Shown piece after piece: positions 25,474 through 33,483 of a DNA stretch of 64,000 bases. The DNA is from an uncultured Clostridia bacterium (GTDB taxonomy: Bacteria > Bacillota > Clostridia > Christensenellales > Aristaeellaceae): positions 41,105 to 105,104 of the forward strand of contig CAKURR010000009.1 of assembly GCA_934675735.1 (NCBI GenBank), written 5' to 3'. The notes under the pieces were generated by a model, which was not told the origin of the DNA, made no database searches, and saw only the letters and a list, made by a program, of their open reading frames with translations. Numbering within the stretch: position 1 is the first letter of the stretch; every line of letters begins with the position of its first letter. A program made the position numbers and the translations under genes.

Positions 25474-27036
25474 ATGAAAACAGTCATCATCATCGGTGCA
25501 GGCCCTGCGGGTCTGACGGCGGCCTACGACCTCAAAAAGCAGAGCGGCGACGATCTGCGCGTCATCATTTTGGAAGAAAGCGGCGAAATCGGCGGCATTT
25601 CCCGCACGGCGCGCCACAACGGCTGCCGCATCGATCTGGGCGGCCACCGTTTCTTCTCCAAAAACGAGCAGGTCAACGCGCTCTGGCAGGAAATCATGCC
25701 GATGCAGGGCGCACCTTCGATGGACGACCGCATTCTCTCGCGCGATGTGCCGCTCGCCGCGGGCGGCCCCGACCCCGAGCAGGTTGACCGCGTGATGCTC
25801 TCGCGCCACCGCGTTTCGCGCATCTACTATCTGCAAAAGTTTTTCGATTACCCGATTTCGGTCAAGCCGCAGACGTTCATCAACATGGGCTTTGCGCGCA
25901 CGATGAAATCCGGCTTCGGCTATCTGGCGGCGCGGCTGCACAAACTGCCCGTCACCTCGCTGGAAAACTTCTACATCAACCAGTTTGGCCGCCCGCTCTA
26001 CGAAATGTTCTTTGAGCATTACACGGAGAACCTGTGGGGCGTGCACCCGAGCCAAATCGCGCCGGACTGGGGCGCGCAGCGGGTCAAGGGTCTTTCGCTG
26101 ATGAAGGTATTCACCAGCGCCATCACCAAGCCCTTCCGCAAAGAGGGCGGCGAGGTGGAAACCTCGCTCATCGAGCGGTTCAGTTACCCCAAATACGGCC
26201 CGGGCCAGTTCTGGGAAACGATGGCCGCCGACGCGCAAAAGCTGGGCGCGGAGCTGAAGATGAACACGCGCGCCGTCGGCTTCACGCGGGATGAAAGCGG
26301 CCGCATTGCGAGCGTCATCACCGAAACGGCGGACGGCGTGCGCGCGGAAATCCCGTGCGACGCGGTATTCTCCAGCATGCCCATCAAGGATTTGGCCGAA
26401 GCCATGCCGAACATGCCCCAAGATGTGAAGGATATCGCCGTCTCCCTGCCCTACCGCGATTTCATGACGGTGGGCCTGCTGGTGGACAAGCTGAAAATCA
26501 AAAACGAGACCAAACTCAAAACGCTGGGCAACATCGTGCCCGACTGCTGGATTTACATCCACGACCGCAGCGCCAAAATCGGCCGCATGCAGATTTTCAA
26601 CAACTGGTCGCCCTACATGGTCAAAGACCCCGAGCACACCGTTTGGATCGGGCTGGAATACTTCTGCAACGAGGGCGACGAGATGTGGACGATGTCCGAC
26701 GACGATTTCATCCGCATGGCGACGGAGGAGGTTGAGCGCATCGGCATTCTCGAGCCGAACAGCGTCCGCGACAGCATCCGCATCCGCGTCAAGAAGGCGT
26801 ATCCCGCCTATTTCGGCTCGTATGCGCATATGGACAAGGTGCGCGACTGGCTCTGCGGCGTCGAAAACCTCTACTGCATCGGCCGCAACGGCCAGCACCG
26901 CTACAACAACATGGATCACTCCATGCTCACCGCGCTGACGGCCTCGCGTCTCTATCGCACGGGCGACCCCGAAAAGGCGGCGCTGTGGAACATCAACACC
27001 GAGGAGAGCTATCATGAAAGCAAGGACGGGCAGTAA
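25474..27036 (+). CDS. FAD-dependent oxidoreductase, UDP-galactopyranose mutase / amine-oxidase-like
   Basis: 520 aa. The N-terminal Rossmann FAD motif VIIIGAGPAGLTAAYDL is followed by the ESGEIGGISRT and GCRIDLGGHRFFS stretches typical of the NAD(P)-binding amine-oxidase superfamily branch that includes UDP-galactopyranose mutase. The C-terminal FAD-contact region is NLYCIGRNGQHRYNNMDHSM. Members are often found in polysaccharide and lipid-linked glycan clusters. Here it is between a polytopic GT-C-like protein and a DUF6020 protein. The start has AAAGGAACAAAAGCC upstream. The substrate cannot be told from the sequence; carotenoid or porphyrin oxidoreductases are related alternatives. Confidence 0.85.
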   Translation: MKTVIIIGAGPAGLTAAYDLKKQSGDDLRVIILEESGEIGGISRTARHNGCRIDLGGHRFFSKNEQVNALWQEIMPMQGAPSMDDRILSRDVPLAAGGPDPEQVDRVMLSRHRVSRIYYLQKFFDYPISVKPQTFINMGFARTMKSGFGYLAARLHKLPVTSLENFYINQFGRPLYEMFFEHYTENLWGVHPSQIAPDWGAQRVKGLSLMKVFTSAITKPFRKEGGEVETSLIERFSYPKYGPGQFWETMAADAQKLGAELKMNTRAVGFTRDESGRIASVITETADGVRAEIPCDAVFSSMPIKDLAEAMPNMPQDVKDIAVSLPYRDFMTVGLLVDKLKIKNETKLKTLGNIVPDCWIYIHDRSAKIGRMQIFNNWSPYMVKDPEHTVWIGLEYFCNEGDEMWTMSDDDFIRMATEEVERIGILEPNSVRDSIRIRVKKAYPAYFGSYAHMDKVRDWLCGVENLYCIGRNGQHRYNNMDHSMLTALTASRLYRTGDPEKAALWNINTEESYHESKDGQ

Positions 27037-28591
27037 CCCCGCCGCGTCCGCCGCATACGGCGTGATGGCGCTGCTTGTCGCGGTCTACATCGCGTTCGTC
27101 GCCCTGCTGATGCGTCACGACGCGATGCCTGTTCCCGTTTTCGCGGGAATCGCGCTTGCGGCGCTGGCCGCACTGCTGCTCGGCGCGAGGGCCTGCCGAA
27201 ACGTAAAGCTCGACATCCCCGAACGGGCGGACGAACGCAGCCGCCGCGCGTTTTGGCTCGCCGCGGCGCTGAGCGCGCTGGTTTCCGCCTGCTATCTGCT
27301 TGCGTATTACCCCGGCGGCTTCTCGTCGGACACGGTGTATCAGTGGAAGCAGATTCACGGCCTGATGCCCTACACGGATTGGCACCCCGCGCTGCACACG
27401 CTGCTGCTCGCCGCGCTGCTGAAGCCGGTCGATTCCCCCGCGTTTGTGCTGGCCGTGCAGGGCCTGTGCTATGCGCTGGCGGTGGGCTACACCGCCGATG
27501 TATTGACGCGCTGGCGCATCCCCAAGGGCGTTGTCGCCGCCATCACGGCATATCTGTGCCTGAATCCGGCCATCGGCAACATCATGTCTTTCCCGTGGAA
27601 GGACTGCGCGTTTGCGATTGCCGCGCTGTTTCTGGGCGCGCAGCTGCTGGACGTGCATTTTTCCCGCGGCGAGAGCCTTTCGCCCGTGCGCTGTCTCGCG
27701 CTGGGCGCGACGCTGAGCCTGTGCGCCATTCTGCGCCACAACGGCGTGGCGATGGCGCTGGCCGCGGGCGCATGGCTGCTGATTGCCCTGCCCAAAAGGT
27801 GGAAACGCATTCTGCCCGCGCTGCTCCTCGCCGTGCTGATGACGCTGGGCATTCGCGGGCCGCTGTACCGCGCGTTCGGCGTCGAGCGCCAGCGCACGCA
27901 GCTCGACGAGACCTTCGGCGTGCCGATGACGATTCTCGCCAACATCTACGACCGCGCGCCGGAATCGCTCGACGACGAAACCGTCGAGTTTCTGGAGGAC
28001 GTCGCGCCGCGCTCGGTCTATGCGGAGCACAACTCCGTCGGCGACTGGAACGACATCAAGTGGTACGCGGGCACGATTTACTTCAGCAAGCCCTACACGC
28101 TTTTGCAGGTCTACGGCTTCGCCCTCCGCGCCGCCGTGAAAGAGCCTGCGTTAGCGATTGAGGCGCTCGGCTATCTGATGCAGATGCCGATGTGGCCGTT
28201 CGGCGACGCGTATTGGCGGATTTCGCCGTATGTCGATGCTTCCGCCGCGATGTTCGGCGTGCCGCAGCCTCGCGTCAACCTGCTTGGCCGCATCCTCGGC
28301 GCGCTCAACCGCCTGAGCGCCCGCCCGATTTTCGCGTGGCTGACGTGGAACGCCGGTTTCGGGCTGATGTTGGTGATGGTCTGCTGCGTGCTCTTCGCCC
28401 GTCGGCGGCCGCTCTCCGCGCTGCTGCTCCCCGCGATGCTGATTGCCTACAACCTCGCCACGTGCGCGGTGCTCTCCAGCTCGACGGATTTCCGCTTCTT
28501 CCTGACCACGCCGATGCTCGCGCCGCTGTGCGTGGTGGGGTTAGTGGGGGAACGGCGCGGGGCTTTGCCCCGTACCCCAGCAGGAACCTGA
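27014..28591 (+). CDS. DUF6020-type polytopic membrane protein
   Basis: 525 aa, about ten helices. It overlaps the preceding gene by 23 nt; the ATG has GAGGAG 9 nt upstream. The first outer loop reads YYPGGFSSDTVYQWKQIHG then DWHPALHTLL, and a later loop reads FPWKDCAFA; these match the DUF6020 glycosyltransferase-like family found in Clostridia. The acidic D in SSDTVYQ and the H in WHPAL are candidate active-site residues by analogy with GT-C enzymes. The last dozen residues (GERRGALPRTPAGT) are encoded by repeat R6, whose central TGA supplies the stop, so the original C-terminus was probably replaced or extended by the repeat. Confidence 0.85.
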   Translation: MKARTGSNPAASAAYGVMALLVAVYIAFVALLMRHDAMPVPVFAGIALAALAALLLGARACRNVKLDIPERADERSRRAFWLAAALSALVSACYLLAYYPGGFSSDTVYQWKQIHGLMPYTDWHPALHTLLLAALLKPVDSPAFVLAVQGLCYALAVGYTADVLTRWRIPKGVVAAITAYLCLNPAIGNIMSFPWKDCAFAIAALFLGAQLLDVHFSRGESLSPVRCLALGATLSLCAILRHNGVAMALAAGAWLLIALPKRWKRILPALLLAVLMTLGIRGPLYRAFGVERQRTQLDETFGVPMTILANIYDRAPESLDDETVEFLEDVAPRSVYAEHNSVGDWNDIKWYAGTIYFSKPYTLLQVYGFALRAAVKEPALAIEALGYLMQMPMWPFGDAYWRISPYVDASAAMFGVPQPRVNLLGRILGALNRLSARPIFAWLTWNAGFGLMLVMVCCVLFARRRPLSALLLPAMLIAYNLATCAVLSSSTDFRFFLTTPMLAPLCVVGLVGERRGALPRTPAGT

Positions 28592-28630
28592 GGTTCCTGC
28601 ACCTCCCATATTTTATCGCTGCGCGATAAA
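28558..28630 (+). repeat. Dispersed three-stem intergenic repeat, copy R6
   Basis: CGGGGCTTTGCCCCG, CAGGAACCTGAGGTTCCTG, TTTATCGC-TGC-GCGATAAA. The first stem lies inside the end of the DUF6020 coding region. Pairs head to head with R7. Confidence 0.92.
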
Positions 28631-28640
28631 AAAATATATA

Positions 28641-28686
28641 AAAAGCATGGTTTTCTTGTTCATACTCGAACGAAAACCATGCTTTT
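28641..28686. terminator. Bidirectional terminator, central hairpin of the R6/R7 composite
   Basis: A perfect 15-bp stem, AAAAGCATGGTTTTC / GAAAACCATGCTTTT, with T-rich tails on both strands (CTTATTTTT on plus, TATATATTTTTTT on minus). It lies between the converging DUF6020 and carB genes. Confidence 0.9.
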
Positions 28687-28698
28687 CTTATTTTTCCC

Positions 28699-28775
28699 CT
28701 TATCGCGAAGCGATAAGAAGTGGGAAATCCAAGAACCTCAGGTTCTTGGCAGGGGTTATAGGGGGCAGCGCCCCC
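28699..28775 (-). repeat. Dispersed three-stem intergenic repeat, copy R7
   Basis: CTTATCGC-GAA-GCGATAAG, CAAGAACCTCAGGTTCTTG, GGGGGCAGCGCCCCC. The GC stem faces the carB stop codon 9 nt away. Confidence 0.92.
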
Positions 28776-28784
28776 TAACGCCCT

Positions 28785-31700
28785 TTACAGAATCAAATCA
28801 TGCAGCCCCAGCGGCGGCACGTCCTCCGCCTTCTTGCCCAGCTTCACGCACTTCATCAGCAGCTTTGCCGTGTCGATGCTCGTCACGCAGGCAATGCCGT
28901 ATTCGACCGCCATGCGGCGCAGACGGAAGCCCGCGCGCATCGGGTCGCGGCCGTGCGTCGGCGTGGCGATAATCAGGCGAATCTTGCCGGAATCGAAGAG
29001 CTTCGCCAGCTCGTCCGTGTCCTCGCCGGGGCGCGGCACGGGCTGCGCGCCGACGTAGTTGTGGTTGAGCATGTGCGCCGTGCCCGTCGTGGCGTAAATC
29101 TCAAAGCCGAGCGCCGCAAAGGTTTCGGCCAGCTCAAGCCCTTCGCGCTTGTCGTGGTCCGCGATGGAGAACAGCACGCCGCCCTCTTCCGGCTTCGGAA
29201 TCGCCATCTTCGTGGAGGCAAAGCCCTTGAGATAGGCCTCCTCCGCCGTCTCCGCAAGGCCCAGCGCCTCGCCGGTGGATTTCATCTCCGGCCCAAGGCT
29301 GACCTCGACCTCCGGCAGCTTTTCAAAACTGAACACCGGCATCTTGACCGCGACCGTCGGCGCGGGCGGATACAGCCCCGTGCCGAAACCCATCTCCGGC
29401 ACCTTCTCGCCCAGCGACGCGCGCACGCCCAGCTCGACAATCGGAATGCCCGTGACCTTGGAGATATACGGCACGGTGCGGGAGGAACGCGGGTTGACCT
29501 CGATGATGTACAGGTCGCCCGCATACTCGATGAACTGGATGTTCACCAGGCCGCGCACATGCAGACTGCGCGCGATGTTGATGGTGTAATCCGTCACCAT
29601 GCGCTGAATGCGCGGCGCGAGATGCTGCGGCGGGTAGACGGAGATGGAGTCGCCCGAGTGAATGCCCGCGCGCTCGATGTGCTCCATAATGCCCGGGATG
29701 AGCACGTTTTCGCCGTCGCAAATCGCGTCCACCTCGATTTCGCGGCCCAGCAGGTATTTATCCACCAGAATCGGGTGTTCCTGCACGTTCATGTTGATGA
29801 TAGACATGTATTCGCGGATGTGCTTCTCGTCATACGCGATTTCCATGCCCTGACCGCCGAGCACATAGCTCGGGCGCACGAGCACCGGATAACCCAGCTC
29901 CGCCGCCGCCTTGGCCGCCTCGTCCGCGGTAAAGACGGTCGTGCCCTTCGGCTGGGGAATGCCCAGTCGGGTCAGCAGCTCGTTGAACAGCTCGCGGTCC
30001 TCCGCCGCGTCGATGTCGCCCAAATCCGTGCCGAGAATGCTGTAACCCGCCTCACGCACCGCCTTGGCGAGCTTGATGGCCGTCTGCCCGCCGAACTGGC
30101 AGACCACGCCGACCGGCTGCTCGATTTCCAGCACGTTCATCACATCCTCCGGCGTGAGCGGCTCGAAATACAGGCGGTCGGAGGTATCAAAGTCGGTGGA
30201 AACGGTCTCGGGGTTGTTGTTGATGATGACCGTGTCAAAGCCCGCGCGCTTGAGCGCCCAGACGCAGTGCACCGAGCAGTAGTCAAACTCGATGCCCTGG
30301 CCGATGCGAATCGGGCCGGAGCCGAGCACGACGACGGTCTTGCGGCCGCTGTTCTTTGCCTCGGTCGCCGTGCCGTAGGTGCTGTAAAAATACGGGCTGA
30401 CGGCCTCGAACTCGCCGCCGCAGGTATCGACCATGCGGAAGGCGGGCTGCACGTTCAGACGGGCGCGCAGCATGCGGATATCCGCCGTCTTGCAGCCGAC
30501 AAAGCGCGCGATGGCGCTGTCCGCCATGCCCATCTTTTTGGCGGCCATCATCGTATCCGCGTCCAGCGCGGCGATGCTGCCCAGCGCTCGGATTTTCTGC
30601 TCCATGCGGACGATATTCTGCACCTTTTTGAGGAACCAGATATCGATTTTCGTAATCTCGTGGATGTGCTCCATCGTCACGCCGCGACGGAGCGCTTCCG
30701 CCACGACGAAGGAGCGCTCGGTGTCGATGCTGTGCAGCTTGGCTTCCAGCTCGTCGTCGGTGAGCGCCTCCAGAGACGGGGTGACGAGGCTGTCCTTGCC
30801 CATCTCCAGCGAACGCACGGCCTTGAGCAGCGCGTTTTCAAAATTCGTGCCGATGGCCATGATTTCGCCCGTCGCCTTCATCTTCGTGCCGATGTGCTTG
30901 TCGGCATAGACAAATTTGTCGAACGGCCAGCGTGGGAATTTGAGCACCACATAGTCAAGCGTCGGCTCGGCGCACGCGTAGGTCTGCCCCGTCACGCCGT
31001 TGACGATTTCATCCAGCGTGTACCCTAACGCGATGCGGGTCGTGACCTTGGCAATCGGGTAGCCCGTCGCCTTGGAGGCCAGCGCCGAGGAGCGAGACAC
31101 GCGCGGGTTGACCTCGATGACGTAATACTGCATGCTGTCCGGGCTGAGCGCGTACTGCACGTTGCAGCCGCCCTCGATGCCCAGCGCGCTGATGATGTTC
31201 AGCGACGCGCTGCGCAGCATCTGGTGCTCGGGGTCGCGGAGCGTCTGACTCGGCGCGACGACGATGGAATCGCCCGTGTGCACGCCGACGGGATCGAAGT
31301 TTTCCATGTTGCAGACGGTGATGCAGTTGCCCGCGCCGTCGCGGATGACCTCGTATTCGATTTCCTTCCAGCCCGCGACGCTGCGCTCGATGAGGTTTTC
31401 ATGCACGCGGGAGGAGCGCAGGCCGTCCGCGCAGATTTCACGCAGCTGCTTCTCGTCCTCCGCAATGCCGCCGCCCGTGCCGCCGAGCGTGTAGGCCGGG
31501 CGCACGATGACCGGATAGCCGTATTCGTTGGCAAAATCCACCGAGCTCTGCACGTCGTGAACGATGACCGAGTCGATGCAGGGTTCACCGATGGCGAGCA
31601 TCATGTTTTTGAAATCCTCGCGATCCTCCGCGCGGCGGATGGAATCGATTTTCGTGCCCAGCAGCTGCACGTTGTATTTCTGCAAAATGCCCTTTTCATC

Positions 31701-32006
31701 CAGCTCCATCGCCAGATTCAGGCCCGTCTGGCCGCCCAGCGAGGCCAGCAGGCTGTCCGGCCGCTCGCGGGCGATGATTTTTTCCAGCGAGCCCGCCGTC
31801 AGCGGCTCGAGATACACCTTGTCGGCGATATCGGTATCGGTCATGATGGTCGCCGGATTGCTGTTGACCAACACGACCTCCACGCCCTCCTCCTTGAGGA
31901 CGCGGCAGGCCTGGGTGCCGGCGTAGTCAAACTCGGCCGCTTGGCCGATGACAATCGGGCCGGAGCCGATGACCAGCACTTTGCGGATATTCGGATTCTT
32001 AGGCAT
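28785..32006 (-). CDS. carB: Carbamoyl-phosphate synthase large subunit
   Basis: 1073 aa, the usual length. It makes carbamoyl phosphate for pyrimidine and arginine synthesis from ammonia delivered by CarA. The two homologous ATP-grasp halves are visible, each starting with a GSGPI motif (VLVIGSGPIVIGQAAEFDY; VVVLGSGPIRIGQGIEFDY) and containing YVIEVNPRVSRSSALASKAT and YIIEVNPRSSRTVPYISKVT. The C-terminal MGS-type regulatory domain has the TTGTAHML region. The ATG at 32004-32006 follows AGAGGGGGATACGAGC. It lies 15 nt downstream of carA in one operon. Confidence 0.98.
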   Translation of the reverse strand: MPKNPNIRKVLVIGSGPIVIGQAAEFDYAGTQACRVLKEEGVEVVLVNSNPATIMTDTDIADKVYLEPLTAGSLEKIIARERPDSLLASLGGQTGLNLAMELDEKGILQKYNVQLLGTKIDSIRRAEDREDFKNMMLAIGEPCIDSVIVHDVQSSVDFANEYGYPVIVRPAYTLGGTGGGIAEDEKQLREICADGLRSSRVHENLIERSVAGWKEIEYEVIRDGAGNCITVCNMENFDPVGVHTGDSIVVAPSQTLRDPEHQMLRSASLNIISALGIEGGCNVQYALSPDSMQYYVIEVNPRVSRSSALASKATGYPIAKVTTRIALGYTLDEIVNGVTGQTYACAEPTLDYVVLKFPRWPFDKFVYADKHIGTKMKATGEIMAIGTNFENALLKAVRSLEMGKDSLVTPSLEALTDDELEAKLHSIDTERSFVVAEALRRGVTMEHIHEITKIDIWFLKKVQNIVRMEQKIRALGSIAALDADTMMAAKKMGMADSAIARFVGCKTADIRMLRARLNVQPAFRMVDTCGGEFEAVSPYFYSTYGTATEAKNSGRKTVVVLGSGPIRIGQGIEFDYCSVHCVWALKRAGFDTVIINNNPETVSTDFDTSDRLYFEPLTPEDVMNVLEIEQPVGVVCQFGGQTAIKLAKAVREAGYSILGTDLGDIDAAEDRELFNELLTRLGIPQPKGTTVFTADEAAKAAAELGYPVLVRPSYVLGGQGMEIAYDEKHIREYMSIINMNVQEHPILVDKYLLGREIEVDAICDGENVLIPGIMEHIERAGIHSGDSISVYPPQHLAPRIQRMVTDYTINIARSLHVRGLVNIQFIEYAGDLYIIEVNPRSSRTVPYISKVTGIPIVELGVRASLGEKVPEMGFGTGLYPPAPTVAVKMPVFSFEKLPEVEVSLGPEMKSTGEALGLAETAEEAYLKGFASTKMAIPKPEEGGVLFSIADHDKREGLELAETFAALGFEIYATTGTAHMLNHNYVGAQPVPRPGEDTDELAKLFDSGKIRLIIATPTHGRDPMRAGFRLRRMAVEYGIACVTSIDTAKLLMKCVKLGKKAEDVPPLGLHDLIL

Positions 32007-32021
32007 GCTCGTATCCCCCTC

Positions 32022-33083
32022 TTACTTGCTCTTCTCCACCATGGCCAGAAAATCGTCGAACAGATACGCCGTCTCGCGCGGGCCGCCGCAGGCTTCCGGA
32101 TGGAACTGCACGGAGAACGCATTCTTATCCGTGTAGCGCACGCCCTCGACGGTCTGGTCGTTCCAGTTCACGTGGCTGACGACCGCGCCCTCGGGCAGAT
32201 GCTCCGGATCGACCATGAAGCAGTGGTTCTGCGCCGTGACGGAGCATGTGCCGCGCGCCAAATCCTTGACCGGATGGTTCGCGCCGTGGTGGCCGTATTT
32301 CATCTGCACCGTGCGTCCGCCCATCGCCAGCGCCATCAGCTGATGGCCCAGACAGATGCCGAACACCGGTTTTTTGCCCATCAGCTCGCGGATGGCCGCA
32401 ATGGCCTTCGGGTTATCCTCCGGGTCGCCCGGGCCGTTGGTGAGCATCACGCCGTCGCAGCCGGAGGCGAGAATGGTCTCCGCCGGCGTATCCGCCGGAA
32501 AGACCGTCAGCGTGCAGCCGCGGTCGTGCAGGCTGCGCAGAATGCCGCGCTTGAGGCCGAAATCCATCACCGCGATGTGATACTTGCCCTCGCCCGCCAC
32601 TTCATAGGCTTCCCTGCAGGTGCACCTGGCCACCTGGTCGTGCATTTCAAACGACTTGGCCAGCTCGAGGTCGGTTTCCGTCGCTTCGCCCTCGACGATG
32701 CGGCCGCGCAGCGTGCCGTAGACGCGCACATGCTTGGTCAGCGCGCGGGTATCCACGCCGTAAAGGCCCGTGACGCCCTGCTCATCGAGGTATTGGTCGA
32801 GCGTCTTTTTCATCTGCCAGTTGCTCGGCACGTCGCAAAGCTCGGAGACGATAAAGCCGCGCATCTTCACGCCCGCGCTCTCGTTGTCGATATCGTTGAC
32901 ACCCACGTTTCCGATGAGCGGATAGGTCATGCAGACAATCTGTCCGCAGTAAGATGGATCGGTCAGCGTTTCCTGATAGCCGGTCATACCGGTCGTAAAG
33001 ACCACCTCGCCCGTCACCGGAGCTTTATGGCCGAATAACGTACCCGTGTAGCGGGTGCCGTCCTCCAGAATCAAAGTTGCCAT
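32022..33083 (-). CDS. carA: Carbamoyl-phosphate synthase small subunit
   Basis: 353 aa. The N-terminal CPSase small-chain domain includes MTGYQETLTDPSYCGQIV. The C-terminal glutamine amidotransferase has the nucleophile Cys in FGICLGHQLMALA and the His in FSVQFHPEACGGP. It supplies ammonia through a tunnel to CarB. The ATG at 33081-33083 follows AAAGGGAGAG. A strong promoter lies about 65 nt upstream. There is no room for a PyrR attenuator in this leader, so control by pyrimidines, if any, is not by that mechanism here. Confidence 0.98.
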   Translation of the reverse strand: MATLILEDGTRYTGTLFGHKAPVTGEVVFTTGMTGYQETLTDPSYCGQIVCMTYPLIGNVGVNDIDNESAGVKMRGFIVSELCDVPSNWQMKKTLDQYLDEQGVTGLYGVDTRALTKHVRVYGTLRGRIVEGEATETDLELAKSFEMHDQVARCTCREAYEVAGEGKYHIAVMDFGLKRGILRSLHDRGCTLTVFPADTPAETILASGCDGVMLTNGPGDPEDNPKAIAAIRELMGKKPVFGICLGHQLMALAMGGRTVQMKYGHHGANHPVKDLARGTCSVTAQNHCFMVDPEHLPEGAVVSHVNWNDQTVEGVRYTDKNAFSVQFHPEACGGPRETAYLFDDFLAMVEKSK

Positions 33084-33148
33084 CGGCGCACTCTCCCTTT
33101 CACCGTCAGGTTGAATATGAGATGAATATTATGCGTATATCTTTGTAT

Positions 33149-33177
33149 ATTATACACATCCGTCCCCCGTCCGTCAA
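33149..33177 (-). promoter_or_regulatory. Predicted carAB promoter
   Basis: Minus strand TTGACG (33177-33172), 17 nt, TATAAT (33154-33149). It lies just downstream of the terminator of the small upstream gene. Confidence 0.8.
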
Positions 33178-33196
33178 TCGCCCATCTGTGCAAAAA

Positions 33197-33221
33197 GAAA
33201 GCCGCCAAAACGGCGGCTTTC
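33197..33221 (-). terminator. Rho-independent terminator after the 25-aa gene
   Basis: GAAAGCCGCC / GGCGGCTTTC stem followed on the minus strand by TTTTTG. The stem begins directly at the TGA of the small gene. Confidence 0.85.
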
Positions 33222-33299
33222 TCAAAAATGACGACGGAACAGGAAAAAAGGAAACAGCACGACCGTCGTTTTCTGATTCACAGACGCACTCCGCTTCAT
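33222..33299 (-). CDS. 25-residue Phe-rich small protein or leader peptide
   Basis: The ATG at 33297-33299 is preceded by AATAAGGAGGAAACGAC, a near-perfect binding site at 7 nt. The peptide is MKRSASVNQKTTVVLFPFFL followed by FRRHF, with six Phe in the last eleven residues, and the TGA abuts a terminator hairpin. This arrangement looks like an amino-acid attenuator leader, but the next gene (carA) has its own promoter after the terminator. It may instead be a free-standing membrane-active peptide. It lies downstream of purA and could also be translated from a purA read-through transcript. Confidence 0.5.
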   Translation of the reverse strand: MKRSASVNQKTTVVLFPFFLFRRHF

Positions 33300-33384
33300 G
33301 TCGTTTCCTCCTTATTGGTATACGTTGGGGCTGCCGTCCAAACCCGCCTCTCCGCTTCGCGCGGTTTGAACATCATTTTCATCC

Positions 33385-33465
33385 ATTCATCGCATTGCGA
33401 TAAATGAAATGGGAAATCCAAGAACCTCAGGTTCTTGGCAGGGATTATAGGGGACAGCGTCCCCC
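33385..33465 (-). repeat. Dispersed three-stem intergenic repeat, copy R8
   Basis: ATTCATCGC-ATT-GCGATAAAT, CAAGAACCTCAGGTTCTTG, GGGGACAGCGTCCCC. The GC stem faces the purA stop. The adjacent 33326-33380 stretch (GTTGGGGCTGCCGTCCAAACC and CGCTTCGCGCGG) resembles the variant element at 53733. Confidence 0.88.
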
Positions 33466-33483
33466 TATCGTCTCCCCGTTCCC

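Noticed and set aside
28800..33038. Long antisense frames across carB and carA
   Set aside because: carAB are unambiguous on the minus strand; the plus frames have no recognisable motif.
33084..33148. PyrR attenuator in the carA leader
   Set aside because: The leader after the predicted start is too short for antiterminator, terminator and PyrR-binding loops. The hairpin upstream belongs to the preceding small gene.
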